This document shows positions 24,551-38,321 of a stretch of DNA of 64,000 bases, piece after piece. Numbering within the stretch: position 1 is the stretch's first letter; each line of letters opens with the position of its first letter. Source of the DNA: Ceratobasidium sp. AG-K (Eukaryota > Basidiomycota > Agaricomycetes > Cantharellales > Ceratobasidiaceae); the NCBI GenBank assembly GCA_037039685.1, contig JAWNGF010000009.1, forward strand, positions 1,488,001 to 1,552,000, written 5' to 3'. Position numbers and translations under genes: made by a program. The notes below the pieces were generated by a model. That model did no database searches. It was given only the letters and a program-made list of their open reading frames with translations, and had not been told where the DNA came from.

Positions 24551-25402
24551 TGGAGTTGAAAAAGAATGTGGGGACAAGACGTAGTCGCTACTTAAAGCCA
24601 ATAAATGAGTGTGAGGTGAGCGCAGCAGAGGGAAATGCCAAAACGAACCCTTGGAAGCGGGCCAGCTGATATTTATACCCCACTCTTTATAAAAATAAAA
24701 TCCGACTGGGGCCACGTGGGTACCTGACATCACAACAGGGGATGTTCTCAGGGGTTCGCCATTTTCCATCAGTGCCCTGTTGCAGTCGAGGTCTTCGCGC
24801 TGGTTCAATCGTCACCTCGCGTAAATAAGCGGCCAGGCGAAGAGTAAGGTAAAGTTACGCGAGTAACTTGTGGTTCAACAACGGTGGCCTGCTCGGGATT
24901 ATTCTCATTGTCGGTCTCTTAGCAGCAAAATGTCAACTCGATCGTTCCCAGGTTGTCGCCAAGGACTGCATAATTAGCGCACCTCTTGATTTTTCACCCG
25001 CAACCAAGAACCGCCCTCGATTTTCAGAAGCAAATGGTGTAGCAGCCCCGTCTCCATCCTTAGTTTTCCGGTGTGGTTTGGTCTCCGGAGCCGTGGAGCC
25101 TGCAGCCTAATTGACTGAAGACCGCCCAGCCGAGACAAAACTCATAGACCATTGAGAGGGACTAATGCGGAGCATCGTGACTCAAAGCACATACGAGGTG
25201 TGATGTGTAAAATCCACATGGAGCAGTCTTCGAATTGGTTTGATGATGGTGGTCGAGAATAAGCTTTGTACTCAGCCTAGGCCCGGTGATCATCCTGTGA
25301 TTTCCAATGCACATCCCCGCTTTCTCTCAACCGTCATGTTCAAACAAGCTCATTAGTCTAAAAATAATACTAGTATACACGTAAGAGTAGAATCCATGGT
25401 AT
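24551..25402. other. Upstream region of the Kre6-like gene
   Basis: 852 bases between the Kre6-like start and the oxidoreductase stop. It includes an AT-rich TTTATAAAAATAAAA stretch near 24685, a possible TATA region for the minus-strand gene. The open frame 24868-25110 (+) begins with a hydrophobic run but has no recognisable family; I do not call it a gene. Confidence 0.5.
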
Positions 25403-26964
<1,562 letters not shown>

Positions 26965-29843
26965 TGCTGTAACAAATAGAGGTAGAGGAATATACCAGAG
27001 GATGCAGACCAAACTCGACCGCCGGGCAACTTAAATAGTGGAAACGGAGCACCCGAGACTCGTCCTAACCAAGCATGAATCATTCGAAGGGCTGCGTGTC
27101 AGGGTATCGCGTTGGAGCGCACCACAGTGGCGAGTAAGGTCACGCATTCGCTCGAGGAGATGGCCGCTCCGCAACGCTATATCCGTACGCCGAACCGGCT
27201 TATTGCCCAGAAGTTTCAACTCTAGATCGTCCCAAGGAACGTGTTTGCTCAGTGACATCGAGGGTCGCCCGGGTGGCGAGGCTCACGGGAGGATTAGGAG
27301 ACCCAAGAATGGAAGCTCCATAAATTTACTCCCACTCCTCGATCGTGGCTTGCACGTAATCCGCCTTGGTCGAAGATAACGTCCCTTGGCGGGCTCAAAT
27401 CCGCCATTCCAGTCTCGTCATTGGAAATTTAATTGACAGCAAACCCTGTCGATCCTTGTCACGGCACGCCAACTTCGATACCGCGTCCTGGACGGGCGTC
27501 TATAATTACCTACGGAGGCCACATCTCACTCACGCTCCACTCGCTGATCCGGTCGGCCACTCGTCGTTTTAGGTGGTTCAAAGTCTGAAACTATCAGTTC
27601 GAGTGTAGTTTAGACCGGGTGAAGCCAGTGTGTGTTGTTTCAGGTTGTTGGGATCGTCGTCATCGATGGCTCGGTGTCCCGATTTGGAGGTTCGGAAATA
27701 ACTCTTGGTGGTGTTGTACCGTGCCATTGATAAGGACAAGCTTCGAGCTCTAACCGAGAGATTTTTCTGGCACGCCCATTTCAAGTCGATGGCAGTAACG
27801 TTGGATTAGCCAAAGCCGAATGGAGTCGATTGTAATCGCCTCCGGCTACTACCGAAATGAACCAGCGAGGGATCTTGATGACACACGAAGGCAGCTATGG
27901 TCCCTTGTTCTCCATATATTCTCGACACGACTCTATCGATCGCCCCATCAAAGGAGAACCCTATTCCTAGAATCGAGAAGAGAGCAAACATAGCCCGCAA
28001 AACCTGAAGACTTGGGTGCATATATGCCATTTACATCAATGCGTCCAACAGGGACAAACCGTACAAGTTCTCAACAATCTCATTCCGCACAGGAATATGA
28101 CCTGTCAAATCAGAGTTCATGGCTGGAACCCCAATTGGTGTGAGTGATCTCATGCTGTGAATTAACTTGCCACTCATTCAAGCACTTACTGCACTCCTTT
28201 ACGAGACCCTTAATTCAGCCTTGGTGTGATTCCTTGGGTCGGAACTGTACGCTGTGCTTGTAGGAGCTTCAAGCCATACACTTGTATTCTCTACCCGTTG
28301 TCAAAGTATATGTTACTACCAACGCAAATTCATTTTATCCGTAAATCCGATCAAACTCAAGAATTCAAAACAATCAAAGCCGCCGATCCAACTAGCGCTC
28401 CTATGACCAACAAAAGAAACCAGAAATTCTGCTCCTCGATTCACGTGACTGCCCCTGGTTTGCAGCGTCCATTCCCGCCTGGTCTGTGGGATAATCCTGT
28501 TTCCTGTCAGGAGTCTGGGGCTGCCTTGATCGTACAATCTCCTTTGCGCACTCGAAACAGTGAAAATGGGGATTTTGTGGTTGGTGAGGGCAATATATCT
28601 TCTCTCGTGGGGCTCGCACAGCGTGTTCTGCGATGATTTCAAGAAACAAGGAGTCGCTCTCCGGATTGTTGCTTCTACCCGCAGATGTGAAGGAAAGCCC
28701 CGATTCAGATGTGGGAGTGATAGTCTTGCGTCCAGACTTGGATGACATTCTAGGGGTACTCAAACGAGGGCTTGAACAAGTGATAGCGAGTCCTGAAGGC
28801 GGAAGAGCAATGGCAACTCCTTGCTAATCGTGAATCCTTATATACCCCTAGCGGACTTTGCGTACTTGCATCGCCCAGACGGTTCCTGCGCCACTCTGGT
28901 CTTGCATTGGACCGTCTTTGGGTAATTTAATAAAGTAGTGTTCATTGGACCCGGCGTACAAAAACACTCCGACCAGCGCTAGGACCTATTGGTTGCCACA
29001 CGTCAGAGTTGAAGGTCCGACTTTATTTGGGCCTGTGCGTCACCAATGTGATCACTAAAAGTAGCGGGTGGGGTCGGACTAAAAAGGCATTATTACTGAC
29101 TCCTCAACCTTTGTTGAGCTTACAGGTAGAGAACGATCCAATAATGGGAGCTATCTTTCTTATCGTAAGCAAGTTAAAACTCCCTTGCAGCAACTCGCTC
29201 ATTGAGGATGACCAAGTTAGACTCGGCAACGAGTTGGTGGGTGACTTAAGCGATGCCGAAAATGAGATCCATTTACAGGTGATTTGGAGCTATGTGCATC
29301 TCTGGCTGTGTAAAGTGCAATGCCAGGCCAAGACTTCTCTGAATTCCCGGTGGAGGCTTAGCAGCGAGTCCAGAGTCGATTTTCCCCGCTCCGATTCCTT
29401 TCGGCTCCCTTTCGTGTGGTCCTCGCGCTATACTGACTCAGGTCCAGCAATAAGGTGGCCCGTCTCAAGAACCACAAAAAGCTGGCGTATCGGCAACGCA
29501 CTAGCGCATGAGCCTGCTGTTACGATTACGAGGGCCGGCTCTAGCGCGGAGCGAGTGAAGTGGCGCAAACCTGAACACCTGGCTTGATACCCAGAGTCCA
29601 CAGCTATTAATCGGACGACCTACTAATCTTAAAATTTATACTACTTTATGTCTCTTTTGTTTAAGTGGCGCGCATATAACGATCTATCTGGGCCAAATGG
29701 GGGGAGTTTATGCTCCATGTTCTCAGCGTTGGCTTCGCGTGCTCCCTGACTCTTAGTCATATTTCACCATCCAATTTGATAAAAAGACAATGTATTCCAG
29801 TTGTAATATCCTAATACAGTATAAAACCTTGCCCAAAATTTAC
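26965..29843. other. 2.9 kb region without a firmly recognised gene
   Basis: The largest gap in the repeat unit. Open frames at 27806-28030 (-), 28226-28636 (+) and 29009-29587 (+) carry no family signature. One candidate for a small tail-anchored protein is listed separately. No tRNA, rRNA, transposon ends or tandem repeats were seen. The region is almost unchanged in copy 2. Confidence 0.5.
28357..28748 (-). CDS. Candidate small tail-anchored membrane protein (unresolved exons)
   Basis: An open frame from ATG 28748 starts MSSKSGRKTITPTSESG and continues polar. In another frame just downstream on the same strand is NFWFLLLVIGALVGSAALIV, ending LNS and a stop at 28357-28359, a convincing C-terminal membrane helix. 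Joining them needs at least one intron whose ends I could not fix. The part of the first frame rich in His and Cys near 28560 may be intron. Family unknown. It may be chance. Confidence 0.25.
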
Positions 29844-32800
29844 TTATGGCTGCAAGCATTGCGAGTAGACTTAAATGGAACCATGTTAGTTACTAATATT
29901 CTGTCGAGGGAGAAATTCGCTACTCACATGCGTTGCTGTAGACGCAAGTCCAGCCGGTAGCGCAGACGGTCGGTCCGGTCCAGTTCTGTCCGCCACATTG
30001 TGTGTACGGGGCGGCGGTAGCACCAGGAGCGGCCGACGAGGTGGTCGTAGTTACTCGGGAGGTGGAGGAGCTGGACGAAGCACTGCTCGTAGTCGTGGTC
30101 GAAACACGGCTGGTCGTGGTGCTCGAGACCGAGGTGGAAGAGGCACTTGTGGTAGTAGCGGTAGTACCTGGGCTAGTGCCAGCGGTATCACCGTAGCTAA
30201 AGAGTGGTTTGAGTTGCTATTCAGGGGGAAAACGCATATATGCACTAACAAGATACCACGGCCGTTTGTACCAATGTAGACACGGCCATAGACACGCGGG
30301 TCACCGCTCACAACGTTGGCACTCGCGGCGCCAAATCCTTGCGTGGCATTGTTGATCTATATCCGAATATTTTGGTTAGTTGTCGTCCGCGTCGAATCCG
30401 AGATACTCACCTGGACCCAGTTGACACCAGCATCGTCGGTGCGGTAGTAGCTGACAACACCTCCGATGGTACCCGCAATGAACAAAGCAGGGTATCCACC
30501 AGTCGTCTTAGGTGCACCGAGGCCAATACTCCAGGCGGCAGTCACGCTCGAATCGGCGGTGAAAGTAGCACCAAAGTTGGTCGAGTGGAAAAGGCCCTTG
30601 TCGGTTGAAACCCAAATATCACCAGACGTGTTCAAGTTGACAACAAGCTTGACCGGTGCGGTCGAGCTTCCAAGGGAACCAGCAGTAGCAGTGAAGGAAG
30701 CGCCGTTGTTGGTCGAGATGTAGAACTTGGAGCCGGCCGCAGCGTAGAAGATAGTGTTGTTCTTCTTGTCAGAAGCGATGATGGCGTCGGTGCCAATACC
30801 AGAGACAGTGGTGAAAGCGTTGGTGAAGCGTGAGACGCGGGTGCCATTGGAGTTGCGCCAGAGGACAGTGTCACCGTCGGCAGAGAGTGCGACCTTGCCA
30901 CCGTAGTTATAGTCAGGCGCGCCATAGTCTTGAGACCAGGAAGCACCGGAGTCGGTCGACAAAGCAACTTGCTTGGTACCGTCGCTCGCAGAGTTGCCAA
31001 TACGGACAAAGTTGGTAGGCTGTTTAGGGCGGAATTAGTCGTGAGGTGTGCTACCATGTAGAAATAACCAACCTTGTTACCCGCAAAGTCGAGATCAACG
31101 ACGGATGCCCAGCGAGGAGTGACGAACATGGTCTTGGGAGCGGTGTTAAAGTCAGAGTGGACGAATCCTCCAACGTCGTAGACACCAGAAAGTAGGTTAG
31201 GGCCAGTGGGAGGAGATACGAGGCTCTGCACGGCGGTTTCTTCGATGCCGTCAGCGAGAGACTTGAGGGTGATGTTGTGGGTGGTGTCCCACTTGGTAAG
31301 GTCACGACCACCATAGACGGTAAGACCGGTGCCGTACAGCCAGTGGTCGGAATCGAAGGGATCAATCGAAAGCGATTCCATCATCCAACCAATCTGCTTG
31401 GTTTCGGTGCTGTCGGTAACAGAGATCCAGGGTGCCAAGGAGGTATCGTACTTGTAGTAGCGGTTCTAGTTGGCATGCAATTAATATCATGAGACGAACT
31501 TAAATCACGAGTTTGAATCACCATGCTAGGATACGAAGCCCAGTCCCAGAGCTTAGACCAGGTCGCACCACCATTGGTAGAGCGGAAGATTTGACCATCG
31601 GGCCACCATGAGTTAACAGCGGCCACCATGAGAGTACCGGGCTTCAGGAGATCGACCGAAAGGCCACCAAAGCCAAAGTAGAGGTCGCTGCCGGTGACGG
31701 GCGTAATATCGACCCAGGTGCCGTTGGCAATGAAGTATTTGTATACAGCACCGGTCGTGCCATCGTATGGCCCGGCGTTGTTGTTGTATGTGACGTACAA
31801 AGTCTTGTCCGAGGGAGAGAGAACACCACGGTGGGGCATGAATGTGGTGTTCTGGCCAGCAACCGCAGACCCTGAGTGAATCGTTAGGGTATGTTAAAGG
31901 TAGTTTAGATGTGTTTTCTTACAGGTAGCGCCGGCGTCGTTCGACACGAAGACCGAGGCAGCGCCAGTATTGGCGACACCCACGAAAATACGAGGAGTGG
32001 CGGTACCAGAGCTTCCAGAGGTATTGTCGAAAGTGATCCAAGCGATGCCAACTTTGTCATTGTTATAACCGTTGGGGTCGCTAGCATCGGGGATGTACGT
32101 GCCTAAGCTTGTCTTTAGATATTATCCAATGGTCGGTTTGAGGAAACGTACCAGTATTGGTGAAGCTGGTAACCTTCGACCAGGTAACACCATAGTCCGT
32201 TGACTTGTACAATCCGTTACCACTGCGAGCACCAAAGTACAGAATGGAGTTCTTGTTCGGGTCAACTGCGAGACGCTGAGCGATTACATTCAAGTTAACA
32301 AAATTCCAACGAGCTTTTGGGGATAATCTCACCTCTCCAAGACCGCGTCCAGGCATATTACCGCCAACCTTGAAAGGAAGTACGGTACTGGCCCAGGTCT
32401 TTCCGTAATCAGTCGAACGCATAATCTGACCATTGTTGGGATCCCAGCTGTTAGTATACATGCCAGTGGCAATGTATACACGCTTAGTGTCGACGGGGTC
32501 GGTTGCTTGACACCGATGAGGTTAGAAATAATAGATGTGAGTCATCGTAATGGCGCCCACCCAATGCATCGACTCCCCAGTAGTTCCAGTGTGAGTTGTC
32601 CGCGAAGTCAGTCAACGCGGTCCAGGTGTCGTCCGCATTGAGCTTGTAAAGTCCACCGATATCGGTACGCGCATATGCGAGCCCTTTCTCCGTGGGATTG
32701 AAGACAATACCTGGAAATATTTTAAGAAAACCATGCATATGATACTACTCAATTATCTTACCTGGCACAAACCCTCCTCCGCCTCCAATCTTTACGCTTT

Positions 32801-32888
32801 TATAGGTGTATGCTTGGGTAGAAGTTGCCGCACTAGCAAAAGGGATAACTGCCACAAGGGCAGCAGCCAGGGATAAAGGGCCGACCAT
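29844..32888 (-). CDS. Xyloglucanase/endoglucanase GH74 with C-terminal CBM1, secreted
   Basis: Cleaves the backbone of xyloglucan outside the cell, targeted to cellulose by its CBM1. Signal peptide MVGPLSLAAALVAVIPFASA is in exon 1 (32888-32762); exon 2 begins at 32710. GH74 propeller signatures: IGGGGGFVPG, YARTDIGGLYK, WNYWGVDALATDP, IMRSTDYGKTWA, NMPGRGLGERLAVDPN, and repeated Asp-box-like SxDxGxTW motifs (STNGGATW, STDSGASW, SNDAGATW). A Ser/Thr-rich linker leads to CBM1 (YTQCGGQNWTGPTVC, ATGWTC, YSQCL). The CBM1 is split by a 58-nt intron (29870-29927), leaving a 26-nt last exon. Total about 860 aa. The frame is intact as far as I read it; copy 2 has a one-base deletion. Confidence 0.93.
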
Positions 32889-34352
32889 GCTGCCAAACGA
32901 GCGCAGAAAAATCGAGAACTTGGGTTATAGAGACAGCAGCTCGAGCAAGTTTATACTCCAGCGAACGGTGGTAATTCAACCGGTCGGTTGGAAAGTCTGT
33001 AAATAGCATGCTGCCTGGTATTTCCATGTCGCGACCGTACACCGAGCACTCCCCGATAAATCTACATCCAGCCTCATTTCGTTCGTCCACGGTATTTTGA
33101 GCTGCCTATAATTTCACAAGGAGAACATTCAGTTTACTATTACACGCGCAATATAGTGATACGAACCAACTACCTATGTTATTCGGTCTCCTCGCAACCT
33201 ACGCCGACAAAACTCCTTTACTGAGCTTCGGCACAAGCCCCAGTAAGGTGCCGAAGCTGCTCCGGCGAGAGTCATATGATTGGCTTGCCTCAAGCGCGCA
33301 TTCCAAGAACGGGAGTTCGTGATTAATGAACCGTGCGTGTAGTAAAGCCCATTAAGGCAAATTAGTTTCTAATTGTTGCCGGCGAACCGCCAACTGGGCC
33401 AGCAGCCTAATCGCGAGTTCCGAAAGTGCCGCATGTGACGGGCTTAGCGAGCCACGCAATTTCGGACGTGAGCAAATTAGACGAAACGACCGAGAGGCGA
33501 GATTGAAGTTAGAGACATTCTTCCGATCCAGACATGACTTGAGAGCCCCCGAGGCCAGCTGTCGAAGCCACACTGATCGTTGTTTGCAACTTCCAGCTCG
33601 CGTGCTTGTCGCGTGACACATCACGTAAGATCAGATTTGCCAATGAGCCTACCGAACTCCACGGCGTCAACAGCGTCAATCAAGGCGTCAAACCTAGCAG
33701 TCTAACCACAGCCGGGTCTCAATAACAGCTATATAACGATACTCGCGAGATATCTGACGGAATAATAACACTCGAAGGTGAACTAGCAATGAACCATTCT
33801 AAAGTCGTGCTATCAATTTGGCTTACGTTCGTATGATAAGTGTATTTACACTGACTTGGCATACAAGTAAGAAGAACGTTCATTATACAATTAAGGTTTT
33901 CGCCTATGAAGCTAATCCGTCCGCGTATTTTTCTGATAAAAGGGGTTTGACGTGCCAAGATGTCGAGGAGAATGACCTTCAGCATCCAGCGGTTGCATCG
34001 ATTAGATATGAGCGGCTCCGACAGCAAATATGTCAAGGGCTGAGTAGCTATCACATGACTCTGTATATTACCCATGAGAGTATCCGTTCATGTATCAGCC
34101 GGACATTACTGCTTGAGTTTGAATCGACCTTTGAGGCCTTGCTCGATGAGCCGACGCGCGTGGACGCACGTGTTCCGCCGGACATTTTACTGTGGTTAAA
34201 TCCAACATAATGGCTTTCACTATTTGAGCGCATACACCCAATTTACGCATTCATCAAACACACCGGATAGTTGAATCCGAGCCTTCCGCCGAACGAGGGA
34301 TAACTCTCAACCACATCTTATTCATAGTATCGCTACATATATAGTTTCAAGT
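32889..34352. other. Upstream region of the xyloglucanase gene; no gene recognised
   Basis: 1.46 kb seen only once because the window ends before its copy-2 counterpart. It contains an 11-bp inverted repeat, listed separately. The open frames 33352-33624 (-) and 33818-34210 (+) match nothing I recognise. Confidence 0.5.
33224..33258. repeat. Perfect 11-bp inverted repeat with 13-base spacer
   Basis: AGCTTCGGCAC at 33224-33234 pairs with GTGCCGAAGCT at 33248-33258. It lies about 340 bases upstream of the xyloglucanase start. It could be a dimeric regulator site, a hairpin or a relic of a small element; no target-site duplication is evident. Confidence 0.7.
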
Positions 34353-35145
34353 TCATGCGTTCGCGGCATCGTGTTGCTGCCCAGGCGTAACTGTGCCGCT
34401 CAGTTTGGGCGAAGATCTCCCTGTCTGGCGTTGTAGATTTTCTCGACGGGCGCGGACGCCTTCTCGTAGGCGGTCTAGGACTGGGACAGTGGTTTCCCAC
34501 GAGATACAAGCTGTGGAGCGATCAGTGGACTAGAGGCGGTAAGCTGGTTGCGGATGCTCACCATCCGTGATCCGACTGTCCATATTTGAGCCCCGATGGC
34601 CCGGTAGATGGGATGTTTTGGCGTCCTTCTAACGAGATTTAGACTCAATCATGACGCCCATGATGAATGGTGCGGTGTCTGACGACTCGAGTTGGGTAGC
34701 CTATTGGGAGTAGTGATAAGCGTACCTGCCAATAAGGAGCACAAATTCGGTGAGCTTACAATGTCATTTGCGACCTCGACCTGCTTTTGATGTTGCTTGG
34801 AGCTATTGCCGTGACTACAATCAATCTAAACTACGCAACCCCTTCAATATCCTCCTAGGACCGAGACGAAACTACGCACCATAATTTTTTGTGATAAGCC
34901 AGCCTTTGCAAGTTTTCCAGCAGCAGCACGGAATGTTCGGCAGCATAATTGGGTCCTGATGCGAGCTACCGGTAGGATGACATGTGTGTCTGGGTTACCC
35001 TACAAGGTGAAAAAACGAGCAGCGTTCAGAAGACCAATAGCGTGGAATTAAATTAAGACTCACCTCGGTCTCGACAATGCTGCTTAGTTCCCTCTTTTCC
35101 AACCGAGAGGAAGCAATGCACCCGATCGGGCTGCAACGGCATGCG
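34353..35145 (-). pseudogene. 3' fragment of a DAHP synthase gene, indel-damaged, cut at the repeat junction
   Basis: 3-deoxy-D-arabino-heptulosonate-7-phosphate synthase (Aro3/Aro4 type) makes the first committed step of the shikimate pathway. On the minus strand I read, in pieces: FLSVGKEGTK, SIVETE, GPNYAAEH, AAAGKLAKAGLSQKIM, IDCSHGNSSKQHQKQVEVANDI, APFIMGVMIES, EGRQNIPSTGPSGLKYGQS, then ACISWETTVPVLDRLREGVR to a stop at 34353. These lie in changing frames. Several of the changes fall where one extra base sits in a conserved codon row (for example after TK, and between MIES and EGRQ). The N-terminal half is missing because copy 2 of the repeat starts at 35146. The damage is mostly single-base insertions, more like raw-read error than old decay. 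Confidence 0.8.
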
Positions 35146-37136
35146 TTTCCCAAAATGTGCTCATGGCGACATTTTGATCACCACCCGCAACCGTGATATG
35201 ATCCTCCACACTGCTAGCCCTGACTCTCATTGTCGTGTTGGGGGGATATGGGAGATGAGGATGCGCTAACCCTTTGTTCAAGACATCAGGCGTGCCTGCA
35301 TCTCGGAGTCTCGGGTGTGGCGAGGACGCTCACTAAGGTCGGCCCTACGTTATTACCGTCATGAGGAATTGACTGTATTGATCTGCCCAACAGAGTTTGG
35401 GGTTTCTCGCACTTGCCATTGTACAAGCAGGCGCATATATACGCTCAACACAATGCACGATACCGCAGTATCTCGACCTTTTCCTTTCCTCTCGTGATAG
35501 GCTTCTACGAAAACTCAGCGTGTTGGCCAGGGCCGATGGCTATAATTGACAGCCTACACCACCTGGGATGTAAGCTACCAGAACCCCTTGCTGATGCACC
35601 AAGCTGCCCACTTGCTTGGGGTAATGTCCTTCATGCACCATGATGGGATTTCAGCATCCTTTTTTGAAACTGCCTCTACAAGACTATCGGAATTCCAACA
35701 AACAATGCCGCTAACCGAACAAGAGGTCTCTATGCAAAAGGCTGCTTGGGATTTCTTAAGTTCGCTTCTCACGCCGAAAAATACTTGGGACTTGCTCAGC
35801 TGGCAGCAGCTCACCAATAGCTTACACTCGTTCTCTCTATTGGACTACGATCCAACTAGTCAGACCTACTCGATGCACCCTCTTGTCCATTCCTGGTGCC
35901 GCAGCGTCGTATTTCTGACCCAGACGTCGTTTCCGAATGCGCAGCATGGGTGCTCGGGCTATGCGTGAAATGGAATCGTCGCCCGGAAGACTTTGGGTTT
36001 CGAAGACTACTTGTCCCGCATGCGCTCGCAGTGCTAAAGACCAAAGATTCTATTACGCGGACGCCGCCTCTTGCTGAAGAGATTAGCATGATATTCGAAG
36101 ACGCACGCTATGCAAAGGAAACCGAGAAGCTTTTCACACACGCCCTCAAGTGCAGCACCGACCGTTTAGGATATGACCACCCCAAGACGCTTGCGCTTAT
36201 GCACGGCCTAGCGAGTACCTACTGTGATCAAGGCCGATGGCCGGAAGCCCAGGTGCTGCTAGATGGAGCGGTAGCGATTGGAAAGCGAGTGCTCGGAAGA
36301 GAGCATCCCAACGTTCTGTCCACTATGCATACGCTCGCATCAACGTACCTCAGTCAGGGACGATGGGAGGACGCGGAGGGGCTCATTACACAAGTTCTAG
36401 AGGTCCGAAGACGGGTACTTGATAAGGAGCACCCTAAACTACTGTCTGCCACCCATACGCTTTCATTGGCGTACATCAATCAAGGTCGATGGGGAGAAGC
36501 AGAAAATTTGTTGACAGTGGTTTTATGTCTGTTCAACGAAGGCTATTGGGCAACGAGCATCCAAAAGTCCTTTCCACTGTCCCACACGATAGCATCGGTA
36601 TATCGACACCAACGACGTTGGCGTACTGCAGAATTATTGCTGAGGGAGCTTTTGGGGGTGCGGACACGGCTCTTTGGAAAAGAAAATCCTCTCGTCTTAA
36701 CCACTAGCTACCAGCTCGCGTTATCATATAACGAAGAGAGGGCGGGAAAAAGAAGCGAGAGCGCTGATTTCGGAGGTTTGTCGAAGTTCAAAACCGCATA
36801 CTCGGCAGAGACCATCCTGATTCAATATACAGCAAGCGATTGTTGGCTTCTACCTACTATCGTAGAGGAAGGCTGTCTCAGGCAGGTTTCCTACAGACTG
36901 AAACCCTTAAATCCACACAGCGAATACTGGGTCCCCGTCACCCCGAAACAATAGCTTCGATGCACGATTTAGCAAATACGTGCATGGCCCAAGGGAAGCT
37001 ACAGAAGGCAGAACAGCTTATGGTGAAGGCATTCGAGCTCTATGTACAGGTTATGGGAAGCGAGCATCCTTATGCTAAAACCAGTGCCAAGCGGCTAAAG
37101 AAGATTCGAGCATTGTTGGCCGCTTCAGGAGCTTGA
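35146..37136 (+). pseudogene. 5'-truncated, frameshifted copy of the NLR-like gene
   Basis: Corresponds to 3927-5901. It lacks the patatin domain, the P-loop and Walker B, and starts just before the FPKCAHGDILITTRN segment. Relative to copy 1 I count about 15 indels in 2 kb (for example near 35243, 35318, 35349, 35510, 35532, 35911, 36525, 36580, 36739) and very few substitutions. One is a six-base insertion near 36057 that adds two residues. The TPR codons keep the GGGG run (36378-36381) that is GGG in copy 1. No long product is possible as written. It is either a broken duplicate or a stretch of poor consensus. Confidence 0.85.
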
Positions 37137-38321
37137 ACATGAGGCTTCCACGCTCGTAGTATAAACTACGAGTATCTACATGTGATTTCGATGCCGCTTT
37201 TGGTGCTCAATGATAGATTTCCTGATACCTACGTTGCGTGGGCATATAGCGACGATTGAGAGTCTTCAATACCTGTAAGTCACGCTCAAAATGTCTTAAT
37301 TAGATATTTCATACCCATAGCAGTAGCTAACTATCATGAATTCAACACGGCGCATATATATGAATATTTACGGAAAGACGAAAAATGACTATGGCTTGGG
37401 TAAAACCGGGTTTACCTTGGAATCTAGAGCCCTACAAGCCATCATAGTGTCGAGTGACGCTAAAGTGACGCATACAGTGCCCAAAACGCTTCACGCGGGG
37501 ACTCAAATGAGGTTTAGAGGTTGATTTTGAGATGCACTCGTATGTATAGATAATAGAATACAGCGGCCAGTATGAAGCTTAGACTAGACGATAGGAGAAG
37601 TTATGTAGCACCCTCGGCTGCAATTGCAACGGAGGGTTTGGGGACGGATCGTCAGTTGACACAACAATGCCTGAATTTGTGTCTGCGGACTCGTGTGTGT
37701 GTGACAGATAAACCGCATGTACAATCGCGAGGACGTCGACACTGTATTGGTCATGGTAAACCCAGCTAACCTCTTGTCTAAGTTTCTCGACCGTCGGAAT
37801 CAGGCCTTGGGTGGTGGGCGGCAAGTACGGCAATAAAAGCGCCCGTTCTCGTCTCCAAATGGCACATGCTATGTAAAACTATGCTGAGAGAAGGTAAAAT
37901 GGCGTGCGTTCGAGGAGATCCAGGTTGTTAATGACTCTATCACAACCTCCACAACGTACATCTGGTATATCGGATTCTCGAAGATAGATATTGACGACAG
38001 TGGCCATCGTCAAATCCAGGCCTGCATTTGTTAATCCGTTTGTCGCAGGTAAAATGAGCTGATGACTTTGTAGGATGATGGGGTGTTGCATAACTAGAGT
38101 GCCGTTGACGCGCAGTGAAACCCATGCGTCAACATATGACGATGATAACATATACAATTATAGCTCCACAAGGCGGATCGATCTCACACTCTCGCCGCAG
38201 TTGCTAGCATAATCATATTTGGTTGATTTTAGTGAACGTTTCAAGGCTCTAAGTGATTACGCTAATCAAGTGGGTCCTCATTGCCTGACGCCGAAACCAT
38301 TGAATTTACCGATAATACCGC
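37137..38321. other. Diverged copy-2 gap between NLR remnant and ZIP gene
   Basis: Counterpart of 5902-7085. It differs from copy 1 by a few dozen base substitutions plus small indels (about 3%), in contrast to the near-perfect identity that starts around 38.28 kb. No gene recognised. Confidence 0.7.

Noticed and set aside
27380..27410. tRNA B-box-like word (GGCTCAAATCC)
   Set aside because: No matching A box or cloverleaf arms at the right distance.
29009..29587. 192-aa open frame (213 aa in copy 2 because of one lost A)
   Set aside because: Open length is moderate, no domain is recognisable, and the extension depends on an indel at a poly-A run.
33818..34210. 130-aa open frame upstream of the DAHP synthase fragment
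   Set aside because: Lacks a proper ATG at its listed start and shows no family signature; could be a gene remnant but unsupported.
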